The notes under the pieces were generated by a model that saw nothing but the letters and a program-made list of their open reading frames with translations, did not search any database and was not told the origin of the DNA. Of a stretch of DNA of 64,000 nucleotides, positions 34,196 to 42,824 are shown piece by piece. Positions within the stretch are counted from its first letter, which is position 1; every line of letters begins with the position of its first letter. Position numbers and translations under genes: made by a program. The stretch comes from CAYREV01 sp964423345 (GTDB lineage Bacteria; Bacteroidota; Rhodothermia; Balneolales; Balneolaceae): assembly GCA_964423345.1 (NCBI GenBank), contig CAYREV010000003.1, forward strand, positions 62,001-126,000, written 5' to 3'.

Positions 34196-35974
34196 CTAAA
34201 GTTCTTTCTTTAGTTTATCGATGATGCTTTGAGCCAGTCCCACATGCGATTTCAGATACTCGTGCGGGGTATCAGGGGCATAGCTGATGGATGAGCATTT
34301 GTCAAGCAGCATCCGAACGTTTTTCACCAGGTTATCATCCACTCCCCTCTTCCGGAGAGCATCAACATACCCCTCATTCGGCAGCCCTGCTTCGGGCAGG
34401 TTAAGACGGTCGCTGATGAATCCGGTTACGGCCTTTTGCAAGAGGTTGTAGGCTTCCCGCTCATGGCCGTTTTCGGAGGCCTGGAGGGCCTTTTCAAGTT
34501 TTTGGGCAGCGTTTTCATAAGCATTCCGGGACCGGGCGAAAGCAATATCGTTATTCATCCGGTCGCGGTACCTTTTTTGCCAGAATGCAAGGCCCAGTAT
34601 GAGGAGGGGAGTGGTCAACCCAACCCAGAACCACCAGTAGGTATAAAGGGATGTTGTTGAGGGGGTCTGCCAGCTGGCCAGTCCCGTTATCGGCCTGATA
34701 TTGAATGAGGGGGAGGGGTCGGTACCGGCCGTTGCTTCGGGAGCCCGGGCTACCGTAAGAGTGATGGCAGGCAGGGTCCTTCGAATATATCTGTTTCGTG
34801 CGGGATTATAGAAGGCGAGGGTTCGGGATGGGATGGTATAGGTGCCTGGAGAGCGGGCTATAACGATATCGGTAAAGGTTTTGGACCCGCTTATCTGTTG
34901 GTTGGAACGATCGAGGGCAGACTTCTCCCGGGGTTCATAGACTTCAAGTCCGTCGGGGAGGTCGAAGTCGGGTTTGGTAATCAGCGGTATGTTTCCTGTA
35001 CCCTCAACGCGTGTGGTTATTTCAATGGACTCGCCTACCGTGGCCTTTTCGGTGCTGGCCACCCTGCTGATATCAAAAGACCCTACGGCCCCTATATAGG
35101 CGGCACGGGATAACTCCGGGAGGGGGCGGACATCGATTTCTTCCGGATCTGTCTTCAGTTCGACTTGTCGCTGATTCCGGCCGAACCCTCCGAAGAAGCT
35201 GCTGAAGGGATCGTTGCCCGAGGAGGCGGCACGAACCGTGATAACGATGGCATAGGGACTGATGGTCAGGGGGCCGGTTTTGGTGGGGAAAAGGGCAAAC
35301 TGCAACAGGCGGGCCTTGCGGTACCGTACGCCGTTCAGTATGGTCGATTCGGCCCGGGGACGTTCCGTGCTTTTCAATTCCTCTTTCCAAAAGCCCTCGG
35401 CCTTCCAACCGGGTACCGGCTGGTAGGAAGTGACCTCCAACCCCTCTTTAAAGTAGAGAATGAGGTCGGCAAGCAGTTGCTGGCCCGGTACGGGACGTCT
35501 ATCCGACATCTCCATCTCCAGGAAAATTTCCGGAGTGCCGTCGGGATCATTACTTTTGGCCGATTCATTACGATCGGTAATCGATACTTCTATGGGCCGG
35601 GTTTTGTATTCCCTGTTGTCAATAGTAATACTGACCGGCGGGATACGAAAGGTGCCACGGTCTTGAGCTACCAACGAATAGGTATAGCTATAGGAAGTGC
35701 TGCTTTCCCCGTTCACATAGCTATAGCTGCGCGAAGTCGACGGATTATTGCTGAGAAGGCGAAAACCCTGAAAATCCGGGAGTGTGGGACGTGAGACGTT
35801 GTTGAAATCTCCACTGACCTTGACGGAAAGGGTGATAACTTCACCGGTAAAGACTGTGCTTTGGGAAACCGAGGCTTCAACATTGATATTCGACTGTGCG
35901 AAGCTCGAAGCTGTGAGCCCCAGACAGATACAGCATATCCAAAATAATACCGGGGGGCTACCAATCCTTTTCAT
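34196..35974 (-). CDS. batD: BatD family protein (oxygen-tolerance)
   Basis: 592 residues: signal peptide (1 to about 26, ASSFAQS), several beta-sandwich repeats with VxxxExxxLSVKVSG and VGESIEITTRVEGTGN motifs typical of BatD, one transmembrane helix (about 447-465) and a cytoplasmic helical tail. It overlaps batC by 17 nt and is followed by batE, so the three are translationally linked. BatD is thought to be a scaffold on the periplasmic side that works with VWA-domain BatA/BatB, which are not encoded here. Confidence 0.9.
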   Translation of the reverse strand: MKRIGSPPVLFWICCICLGLTASSFAQSNINVEASVSQSTVFTGEVITLSVKVSGDFNNVSRPTLPDFQGFRLLSNNPSTSRSYSYVNGESSTSYSYTYSLVAQDRGTFRIPPVSITIDNREYKTRPIEVSITDRNESAKSNDPDGTPEIFLEMEMSDRRPVPGQQLLADLILYFKEGLEVTSYQPVPGWKAEGFWKEELKSTERPRAESTILNGVRYRKARLLQFALFPTKTGPLTISPYAIVITVRAASSGNDPFSSFFGGFGRNQRQVELKTDPEEIDVRPLPELSRAAYIGAVGSFDISRVASTEKATVGESIEITTRVEGTGNIPLITKPDFDLPDGLEVYEPREKSALDRSNQQISGSKTFTDIVIARSPGTYTIPSRTLAFYNPARNRYIRRTLPAITLTVARAPEATAGTDPSPSFNIRPITGLASWQTPSTTSLYTYWWFWVGLTTPLLILGLAFWQKRYRDRMNNDIAFARSRNAYENAAQKLEKALQASENGHEREAYNLLQKAVTGFISDRLNLPEAGLPNEGYVDALRKRGVDDNLVKNVRMLLDKCSSISYAPDTPHEYLKSHVGLAQSIIDKLKKEL

Positions 35975-36674
35975 TGGTACTTTTACTCGACTCGGTTTTC
36001 TGTTTCTTGAATTTTTTTAGCAGCTCTTTCTCTTTTTGCTCCAGGGCTTCCAGAATCTTTTCGGCTTCAGCTTTGCTGATCTGGTTCAGATTCTGTGGTT
36101 GTTCCTGTTGCTTAGCCTTTTGTTGCTGATTTTGTTGTTTTTGTTCCGGATTCTGTCGGTTTTGCTGCTGCTGTTGCCGTGCACCCCTGTTTTGCTGCTT
36201 CTCCTGCTTGCCGTTGTTTTGCTGTTGATTGCCGGATTGCTGCTGTTGTTGCTGTTTCTGCTGATTCTCCCGCTTTTTTCGAGCCAGTTCGAAGTTGTGC
36301 TTTGCATCCTGGTCGCCGGCGCGGTAGCGAAGAGCGTTTTTATAGTAGTTCAAGGCTTTGTCCCACTTTTTATGCTGGGAATAGATATTCCCGATATTAT
36401 AATCGGCACGGGCCTTCTGCTCGGCACTTTCGCTCATCGCCTTGAACTGTTCGAAATAACGGATGGCCTCTTCGGTTTTTCCATTTTGGGCAAGGGCGTT
36501 GCCCAGGTTGTAATAAAGCTTTGCGTTTTCAGGGTTCTTCTCAATGGCCTGTTTGTAGAGCTCGATCGCTTTACCGTACTCTCCGTTACGGTAAGCCTTG
36601 TTGGCTTTGCGGGCGTCATCCAGGGAAGCCCCGAAAAGGAAGACGGTTAAGAAAAACAGTAAAAGCTTTTTCAT
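35958..36674 (-). CDS. batC: BatC-like TPR protein with Q-rich tail
   Basis: 238 residues: signal peptide (1 to about 18), TPR repeats (about 25-130) and a low-complexity Gln/Asn/Lys-rich region (about 131-195), then a coiled charged C-terminus (KILEALEQKEKELLKKF). The first half scaffolds protein contacts by TPR. It is the first gene of the batC-D-E cluster and its 3' end overlaps batD by 17 nt. Immediately upstream is yebC, so batA and batB, which precede batC in Bacteroides-type operons, are missing locally. Confidence 0.8.
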   Translation of the reverse strand: MKKLLLFFLTVFLFGASLDDARKANKAYRNGEYGKAIELYKQAIEKNPENAKLYYNLGNALAQNGKTEEAIRYFEQFKAMSESAEQKARADYNIGNIYSQHKKWDKALNYYKNALRYRAGDQDAKHNFELARKKRENQQKQQQQQQSGNQQQNNGKQEKQQNRGARQQQQQNRQNPEQKQQNQQQKAKQQEQPQNLNQISKAEAEKILEALEQKEKELLKKFKKQKTESSKSTNEKDW

Positions 36675-36756
36675 GAGTTTTGGTAATTAATGTCGAATCG
36701 TACACTCACCTTGGTGCAGGATTAGGAACGATTGATATTCCCTTAAATTGTAGCCG

Positions 36757-37518
36757 TCAATCAATGTTTTCGGCTATGGCGAGCGTCTGCTCGTCCATTT
36801 TCATGTTGGTAAAGACATCGGAAACATCATCATTATCCTCAAACCTTTCTATAAGCCTGAAGTTTGATTTGGCAGTATCTTCATCCACTTTAACCTCGGT
36901 CATGGGAATACGGATCAGTTCGGCCGATTCAATGTCATAGCCCATCTCTTCAAGATTGTCGCGAACCTCATACATGCTTTCCCGGGCGGTCGTAATCGCA
37001 TAAAAATTTTCATCGGGATCGATTTCCTCGGCTCCCGCATCTATGGCGTCAAGCATAAATGTATCTTCCTCCAGGCCCTCGGCCTTGACCCGGATCATCC
37101 CTTTTTGCTCGAACAGGTAGCCAACCGAACCGTCTGTACCAAGATTCCCCCCATGCTTGCTGAAGATATGGCGGATATCACCTACGGTCCGGTTATAGTT
37201 ATTGGTGGTCACCTCGATGAAGTAGGCTATGCCTCCGGGGCCGTACCCTTCGTAGGTGGCATCTTCGTACCGCCCGTCTCCTTCATCCAGCTCTCCGGTA
37301 CCTTTCTTGATGGCCCGTTGGATGTTGTCTTTGGGCACATTGTCGCTTTTGGCGTTTTCTATAGCGGTGTCGAGGCGGGGATTCATTTCAGGGTCGCCGC
37401 CGCCTTCACGGGCAGCCACGCTTATTTCCCTGAGATGCTTGTTGAAGATCTTCGCACGTTTTTTATCTTCTTTGGCCTTTTTGTGTTTTATATTGGCCCA
37501 TTTGGAATGACCAGCCAT
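36757..37518 (-). CDS. yebC: YebC/PmpR family DNA-binding regulatory protein
   Basis: 253 residues, near-universal TACO1/YebC family. The N-terminus MAGHSKWANIKHKKA and the EGYGPGG motif are diagnostic. Members act as transcription regulators or, as shown more recently, help ribosomes through polyproline stretches. It is cytosolic. It reads towards batC (82-bp gap) and may share transcription with it. The ATG at 37518 gives the standard N-terminus. Confidence 0.96.
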   Translation of the reverse strand: MAGHSKWANIKHKKAKEDKKRAKIFNKHLREISVAAREGGGDPEMNPRLDTAIENAKSDNVPKDNIQRAIKKGTGELDEGDGRYEDATYEGYGPGGIAYFIEVTTNNYNRTVGDIRHIFSKHGGNLGTDGSVGYLFEQKGMIRVKAEGLEEDTFMLDAIDAGAEEIDPDENFYAITTARESMYEVRDNLEEMGYDIESAELIRIPMTEVKVDEDTAKSNFRLIERFEDNDDVSDVFTNMKMDEQTLAIAENID

Positions 37519-37730
37519 AGTGCTAACAGAGTTTTGGTTAAAACATAATAATTCGCCTGCTGCCGCTTTAATGCGATCTCATAAAGGGCTATAATATAAC
37601 AGATCAATCGCTTTGCACCTAATAGGGCGTTCGGGGAATTTATCGGTATGCTCTTGGTGTTTAAGCCATCACTGATTATTTGCAATACGAGTATTGTTAA
37701 AGGCGTTAACCGATTAAAGCAAGGTATTAG

Positions 37731-38879
37731 ATGATGAATATCGGCATAGTATGTTATCCCACTTTCGGAGGTAGCGGCGTGGTGGCAACAGAGCTGGCCA
37801 AAGGGCTGGCCCAGCGCGATCACAAGGTTCATATATTAAGTTATTCCCGTCCGGCACGGCTCGACTCTTTTCAGACGAATATTTCCTACCATGAAGTAAA
37901 CATCAACAGTTATCCCCTGTTTGAATATCCTCCTTATGATCTGGCTTTGGCCAACCAGATGGCAAGCATGATAGAGTACGAAGGCATTGACGTACTTCAC
38001 GTTCACTATGCCATCCCGCATGCAACCAGTGCCTTTCTGGCCAAACAGATACTGGGGGAGAAAGCAAGTCACGTCCCCATTATCACCACCCTTCACGGCA
38101 CCGATATCACACTGGTGGGGAGCGATGCCAGCTATAAAAATGTGGTCGACTTTTCCATTAACCAGAGTGACGGGGTAACGGCCGTTTCGGAATATCTGAA
38201 GGAGGAGACCTACAACCGCTTTGATATTCGGAAGGAAATTAAAGTGATTCCCAACTTCATTGACCTTAACCGCTTCAAGCGTTCAAACAAGGGGCACTTT
38301 AAAAAAGCCATCTGCCCGGAGGATGAAAAAGTGGTTGTCCATGTTTCCAACTTCCGGGAGGTTAAACGGGTGCCTGAAGTGGTTTCCATTTTTGACCGTA
38401 TACTAAAGCAGGATATCAAGGCCAAGCTGCTTTTGGTGGGCGATGGCCCCGATCGCCAGCGGGCCGAACGGCGCTGCCGTGAATTGGGCATATGCAACGA
38501 TGTGCGGTTCCTCGGCAAGCAGGAACAGGTGGAGGAAGTCTTGTCCATAGCCGACCTTTTCCTTATCCCTTCCGGTTCCGAAACATTCGGTCTGGCAGCC
38601 CTGGAGGCCATGGGATGCGGCGTGCCGGTGATCAGTTCAAATATTGGCGGACTTCCGGAAGTAAACAAGCACGGGGAAACGGGTTTCTTATGTGACCTTG
38701 ATGACATTGACTGCATGGCCGAATATGCCATTCAGATCCTGCAGGACGAAGAGCAGCATGCCACCCTATCCAAGCAGGCCCGCAAACGCGCTTCGCTCTT
38801 TGAGATGGATAAAGTAATTACCCAGTATGAAGATTATTACAGGGAGGTCGGAAAGCGGCTTTCGGAGACGGCGGTATAA
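37731..38879 (+). CDS. bshA: N-acetyl-alpha-D-glucosaminyl L-malate synthase
   Basis: 382 residues, GT4 glycosyltransferase that joins UDP-GlcNAc and L-malate in the first step of bacillithiol synthesis. BshA-specific runs are IGIVCYPTFGGSGVVATELA, HVHYAIPHA, LHGTDITLVG and HVSNFREVKR; the GT4 E-x7-E site is in SGSETFGLAALEA. ATG codons at 37731 and 37734 are both possible starts. The cell should therefore use bacillithiol as a low-molecular-weight thiol; bshB and bshC are elsewhere. It stands alone, convergent with sucC. Confidence 0.95.
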   Translation: MMNIGIVCYPTFGGSGVVATELAKGLAQRDHKVHILSYSRPARLDSFQTNISYHEVNINSYPLFEYPPYDLALANQMASMIEYEGIDVLHVHYAIPHATSAFLAKQILGEKASHVPIITTLHGTDITLVGSDASYKNVVDFSINQSDGVTAVSEYLKEETYNRFDIRKEIKVIPNFIDLNRFKRSNKGHFKKAICPEDEKVVVHVSNFREVKRVPEVVSIFDRILKQDIKAKLLLVGDGPDRQRAERRCRELGICNDVRFLGKQEQVEEVLSIADLFLIPSGSETFGLAALEAMGCGVPVISSNIGGLPEVNKHGETGFLCDLDDIDCMAEYAIQILQDEEQHATLSKQARKRASLFEMDKVITQYEDYYREVGKRLSETAV

Positions 38880-38912
38880 AAAAACCTGCCGGGGATTGGA
38901 AACCGGCAGGTT
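38878..38912 (-). terminator. Rho-independent terminator for sucC
   Basis: AACCTGCCGG (38883-38892) and CCGGCAGGTT (38903-38912) form a perfect 10-bp stem. Read on the minus strand, the stem is followed by a run of T (38884 down to 38878), so it ends sucC 24 bp after its stop. It may slow bshA transcription too, but no T-run follows on the plus strand. Confidence 0.88.
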
Positions 38913-38935
38913 GTAAAATAAGGATGGACCCACTT

Positions 38936-40144
38936 TTATGCGGCCAGTACCTTGGAAACTTGTTCGGCCGCCTCTTTAAGAAGTACGGCAGATATCACAT
39001 TGAGATCGGAGTTGTCGATGATCTCTTTTGCCTCCTCTGCATTGGTGCCCTGCAGCCGTACGATAATAGGTACATTCTCAACCTTTTCGGCTATCTCGGG
39101 ATCCTTCACGGCTTCAATGACACCGTTGGCAACACGGTCGCAGCGGACAATACCGCCGAAAATATTAATTAGAATGGCTTTTACATTCTGGTCTTCCAGG
39201 ATAATGCGGAAGCCGTTTTTAACGGTCTCGACATTGGCTCCTCCTCCGACGTCGAGGAAGTTGGCGGGTTCACCGCCCGATAATTTAATGATATCCATGG
39301 TCGCCATCGCCAGTCCGGCACCGTTGACCATGCAGCCCACATTGCCATCCAGCTTGATGTAGTTGAGCCCGTATTTGGATGCTTCAAGTTCAACCGGGTT
39401 TTCTTCCGATTCGTCTCTCAGCTGCTGGATCTCTTTATGCCGGAATAGCGCATTGTCGTCGAATGTCATCTTGGCGTCAAGAGCATAGACATCGCCACCG
39501 GGAGTCAGCACCAGGGGATTGATCTCTACAAGGCTGGCATCGGTTTCAAGGTAGCAGTTGTACAGAGCCATGATAAACTTGACCCCTTTCTTGAAAGCTT
39601 CTCCCTCCAGTCCCAGTGCGAAGGCCAGGTGCCTGGCCTGATTATGCTGCAGGTCCATTCCGGGCTCGACCCATTCCTTGATAATTTTTTCCGGCGTCTC
39701 TTCGGCCACCTTCTCAATTTCCACTCCTCCTTCGGTAGACACCATAATTACATTTTTGCTCTTGGCACGGTCCAGCAGGATGCCGAGATAAAACTCCTGT
39801 TTAATATCTACCCCGTCGGTCACATATATTTTTTGTACTTTCTGCCCTTTCTCTCCGGTTTGTACCGTTACCAGCGTATCACCCAGCAGCGATTCAGCCG
39901 CATCACGCACCTCCTCGATGGTATTGCAAAGGATCACCCCTTTTGAGTTACTCTCCTTGGTCCGCCCCTTGCCGCGTCCACCGGCGTGAATTTGCGCTTT
40001 GACGACATACAGGGATGTGCCGTCGGCCTTCATCTTTTCGGCTGCCTCTACAGCCTCATCTACGCTGCTTGCGGGCACACCTGCGGGTACGGCCACCCCG
40101 TAATCTTTTAAAATCTCTTTGGCTTGATATTCATGAATTTTCAT
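38936..40144 (-). CDS. sucC: Succinate--CoA ligase, beta subunit
   Basis: 402 residues: ATP-grasp domain with KAQIHAGGRGKG (about 44-55), EGGVEIE, and C-terminal CoA-ligase domain with IFGGIVRCD and LQGTNAEEA. With SucD it makes ATP or GTP from succinyl-CoA in the TCA cycle, in the cytosol. sucD is not adjacent, as is often the case in this phylum. Length is slightly above the usual 388 residues. The ATG at 40144 gives the conserved MKIHEYQAKEIL start. Confidence 0.97.
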   Translation of the reverse strand: MKIHEYQAKEILKDYGVAVPAGVPASSVDEAVEAAEKMKADGTSLYVVKAQIHAGGRGKGRTKESNSKGVILCNTIEEVRDAAESLLGDTLVTVQTGEKGQKVQKIYVTDGVDIKQEFYLGILLDRAKSKNVIMVSTEGGVEIEKVAEETPEKIIKEWVEPGMDLQHNQARHLAFALGLEGEAFKKGVKFIMALYNCYLETDASLVEINPLVLTPGGDVYALDAKMTFDDNALFRHKEIQQLRDESEENPVELEASKYGLNYIKLDGNVGCMVNGAGLAMATMDIIKLSGGEPANFLDVGGGANVETVKNGFRIILEDQNVKAILINIFGGIVRCDRVANGVIEAVKDPEIAEKVENVPIIVRLQGTNAEEAKEIIDNSDLNVISAVLLKEAAEQVSKVLAA

Positions 40145-40238
40145 AACACTCGGTAAAAATCGGTTTGGGCTTTAGTTATCGAAAGACGGGGCTAAGGTAG
40201 CAAGAGTAGGGCGCAAAAAAAAGGATGCCTTTCCGACC

Positions 40239-40979
40239 TTACTTACCTATCAGCACCTCCCGGATCTCTTCCCAGCTTTCGCAGGTGTAATCGGGCGTAG
40301 CCGATACGTCCGTATTTTCAGCCTTGCCTGAAACGCCGGTAAAGTAAATGGCTTTCATGCCCACTTCCTTGGCTCCCTTGACATCGGTATTAAGCCGGTC
40401 GCCGATATGGAAGGAGCGCCCGGCCTTGCAGCCGGTGGATTCCAGCATACGGGTGTAGGCTTTGGGGTTGGGTTTGCTGTATCCGGCCTCGTCGCTGAAA
40501 ACAAAATCATCAAAAAAGCCGAACAGGCTGTTGGTGCGTAAGTATTTTCTGAGAACCGTCCCGGGCGAATACATGGTATCTGAAATTAGGGTGAGCCTGT
40601 AGTCGTCCGACAGCCTGGCGATGGATTCCTGTACCCCGGGCACGAGGTCGGGCGGGCCGTCCAGCAGGGACTCTTCAAACACCTCTACCAGGTACTCCAA
40701 CTCTTGCCGGGTGGCCGGAATACCGAGGCGGCCGAGAATATCCGATATCAGTTCTTTGGCATCCGGGGTGCGCTGCTGGTTGAACCATACCCGGTGAAAC
40801 TCATCGGAAGCCTCCCGGGTGGCTGCTTGGATTTCGGAGTCGGAAAGGTTACGTGTATATTCCCGGGAAATATTGCAGAGAGCTTCGTGGCGCTTTTGCC
40901 GCCGGATCTTGCCACCGGTCTCGGCAATGACAATGGTATCCCAGAAATCCACGGAAATCATTGAATTATTGTTGCTCAT
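40239..40979 (-). CDS. HAD-superfamily hydrolase (phosphatase-like)
   Basis: 246 residues from the ATG at 40979; a TTG at 40994 would add five residues. HAD motifs: SVDFWDT (nucleophile Asp, motif I), LISDTM (motif II Ser/Thr), GYSKPNP (motif III Lys) and HIGDRLNTDVKGA (motif IV acidic pair). The cap domain is helical (C1 type). It should hydrolyse a small phosphate ester; the substrate cannot be named. Its start is 220 bp from the divergent DUF4382 gene, with a 20-bp palindrome in between. Confidence 0.88.
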   Translation of the reverse strand: MSNNNSMISVDFWDTIVIAETGGKIRRQKRHEALCNISREYTRNLSDSEIQAATREASDEFHRVWFNQQRTPDAKELISDILGRLGIPATRQELEYLVEVFEESLLDGPPDLVPGVQESIARLSDDYRLTLISDTMYSPGTVLRKYLRTNSLFGFFDDFVFSDEAGYSKPNPKAYTRMLESTGCKAGRSFHIGDRLNTDVKGAKEVGMKAIYFTGVSGKAENTDVSATPDYTCESWEEIREVLIGK

Positions 40980-41065
40980 AGTCAAAATTCGCAATTTTGG
41001 GGATGCGTTTGCCTTTAACTTGCCTAAAGATAAAATGCCGGGGAAAGGGTATTCATTCCATTTAA

Positions 41066-41085
41066 TACAGGCAATCTTGCCTGTA
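41066..41085. promoter_or_regulatory. Near-perfect palindrome in the divergent HAD/DUF4382 promoter region
   Basis: TACAGGCAA (41066-41074) and TTGCCTGTA (41077-41085) are exact inverse complements with a 2-nt centre. It lies 87 bp from the HAD start and about 115 bp from the DUF4382 start. An operator is likely; an RNA hairpin is possible. Confidence 0.45.
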
Positions 41086-41199
41086 AAGGCAAAGGGTTAT
41101 AAATTAAATGGGAACAAGAGGGAGTAATGTGGATTACAAATAGTGCTGAACTAAAAAGGTCTTTTGAATATGGAGTACCTATCTAAAAAACTGACTATT

Positions 41200-42063
41200 A
41201 TGAAAAAACTATCAAATACTATAATTGAGAAGGTGTTTAAGAGTGTAGCAACCCTGGGAGTTATTGCCCTGATTGCCTATTCGTGCAGTGATGCCACCCT
41301 CCAAAGTCCGCAGGACGGGATGTCTCATATGAAAGTGTTTCTAACCGATGCACCGGCCAATTACGATGAGGTTAATGTGGATATTCAGGGTCTGCGTATA
41401 CATTATACCCCATTTGAGGACGACACTTCAGCGGCCGATACCACTGAAGACGGGAAATGGATAGATCTGCCCATGGAGCCGATGATGGTGAATTTGCTTG
41501 AGTTAACCAACGGTGCCGACACCCTGCTGGCTTCGGCCGAGCTGGAGCCCGGCCATTATCGTGAGCTCCGTCTTGTTCTGGGAGATAACAACACCGTTGT
41601 TATAGACAGTGCATCGCATAGGCTCAAGGTACCCAGCGGACAGCAGTCGGGATATAAGATTAAGTTCCGGACGGAACTGGAATCGGGCGAAGAGCTTGAG
41701 CTCACCATAGATTTCGATGCAAGCAGATCCGTACACAAGGCGGGAAAGAGCGGCAAATATATACTCAAGCCGGTTCTTAGGGCAAGCGCTGATGGCGTTG
41801 AGGCAGACACAACGGGATCCATCTCGGGTACCGTAGATCCGGCAGAGTCGGATCCGACGATCTTCGCCGTCATGAATGAAGATACCACCTCTACACAGGC
41901 CGATACGACAGGCAGTTTCCTGCTGCAGAACCTGGCGCCTGGCGACTATGATGTTACGATTGAACCCGGTGACGAGCAGTATGCGGATACTACCCTTTCC
42001 GATGTAACGGTTACGGAAGGGGAGGAAAACGATCTGGGTACCATTACCCTCAGTGAAAATTAA
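41200..42063 (+). CDS. DUF4382 domain lipoprotein
   Basis: 287 residues from the ATG at 41200; a TTG at 41164 gives a longer leader. Type II signal peptide with lipobox near IAYSC (Cys about residue 29) directs it to the membrane. The core after HMKVFLTDAPANYDEVNVDI fits DUF4382. The C-terminal 80 residues look like a carboxypeptidase-regulatory beta-sandwich (TGSISGTVDPAE, PGDYDVTIEPGDE), very acidic, as in halophile surface proteins. Function unknown. Closed by a strong terminator. Confidence 0.82.
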   Translation: MKKLSNTIIEKVFKSVATLGVIALIAYSCSDATLQSPQDGMSHMKVFLTDAPANYDEVNVDIQGLRIHYTPFEDDTSAADTTEDGKWIDLPMEPMMVNLLELTNGADTLLASAELEPGHYRELRLVLGDNNTVVIDSASHRLKVPSGQQSGYKIKFRTELESGEELELTIDFDASRSVHKAGKSGKYILKPVLRASADGVEADTTGSISGTVDPAESDPTIFAVMNEDTTSTQADTTGSFLLQNLAPGDYDVTIEPGDEQYADTTLSDVTVTEGEENDLGTITLSEN

Positions 42064-42093
42064 TGCAGAAAACTTCCTGCAGATGAATATTAG

Positions 42094-42120
42094 CCCGGCC
42101 TGCTCAGGCCGGGTTTTTTT
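42094..42120 (+). terminator. Rho-independent terminator after the DUF4382 gene
   Basis: CCCGGCC (42094-42100), loop TGCTCA, GGCCGGG (42107-42113), then seven T. It is 30 bp after the stop and a textbook intrinsic terminator. Confidence 0.93.
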
Positions 42121-42273
42121 ATGGGCGAAAAAGAGGTATTCGGGTTTGGTTCTATTCTGCGATACCTTATACTGTAGCAGGCTGTTTGAAATGAGTTTTT
42201 TCCTTTTGGGATTGAGTTCTTAACAAGCTTTGCCTACATTCATTTCTTAAAAATACCGAACGGGGGCCTTCGT

Positions 42274-42819
42274 TTGAATAGAGCCAAAATAATGTCTGCG
42301 GAAGATCTGAATCGCACCTATATGCGATTTGCCCACCAGTTTTTAGAGCCCCATGACGACCCCTCACGCCTGGCTATTGTCGGTATGCAAACCCGGGGAG
42401 TCTATATCGGGAAAAGAATCCGAAACTATATTTCCGATGAATTCGATATTGACATTGACTTCGGGGTGCTGGATGTAACTTTCTATCGGGATGATTTCAG
42501 AACCAAACTTAAAATGCCGGATGTGAAGGTTACCGAAATTCCGTTTGACCTTTTTGAGCGTGATATCATCCTGGTTGACGATGTGCTGTATACCGGCCGG
42601 ACCGTGCGGTCTGCCATGGATGCACTGATGGGCTACGGGCGGCCGAGAAGCATCAAATTCTGCTGCATGATTGACCGCGGCCACCGCGAGCTGCCTGTTT
42701 CGGCCGACTATGTGGGGATGAAACTGCCGACACATATTAAGGAGGAGGTCAGGGTGAAGGTAAAGGAGCTGGACCGGGAAGATGCCGTCTATGTAGTGCA
42801 AACGAACGAGGAGGAGTAG
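42274..42819 (+). CDS. pyrR: PyrR family phosphoribosyltransferase / pyrimidine operon regulator
   Basis: 181 residues. The PRPP-binding motif is DIILVDDVLYTGRTVR; the N-terminal NRAKIMSAEDLNR matches the PyrR family before the first ATG, which supports the TTG start at 42274 over the ATG at 42292. PyrR of Gram-positives binds pyr mRNA and has weak uracil phosphoribosyltransferase activity. No clear PyrR-binding loop or attenuator hairpin is visible in the 153 bp upstream, so RNA regulation is not shown here. It is followed 5 bp later by pyrB. Confidence 0.92.
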   Translation: MNRAKIMSAEDLNRTYMRFAHQFLEPHDDPSRLAIVGMQTRGVYIGKRIRNYISDEFDIDIDFGVLDVTFYRDDFRTKLKMPDVKVTEIPFDLFERDIILVDDVLYTGRTVRSAMDALMGYGRPRSIKFCCMIDRGHRELPVSADYVGMKLPTHIKEEVRVKVKELDREDAVYVVQTNEEE

Positions 42820-42824
42820 CTGCC

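Noticed and set aside
42123..42273. PyrR-type RNA attenuator before pyrR
   Set aside because: I could not find a binding-loop consensus or an anti-terminator/terminator pair there.
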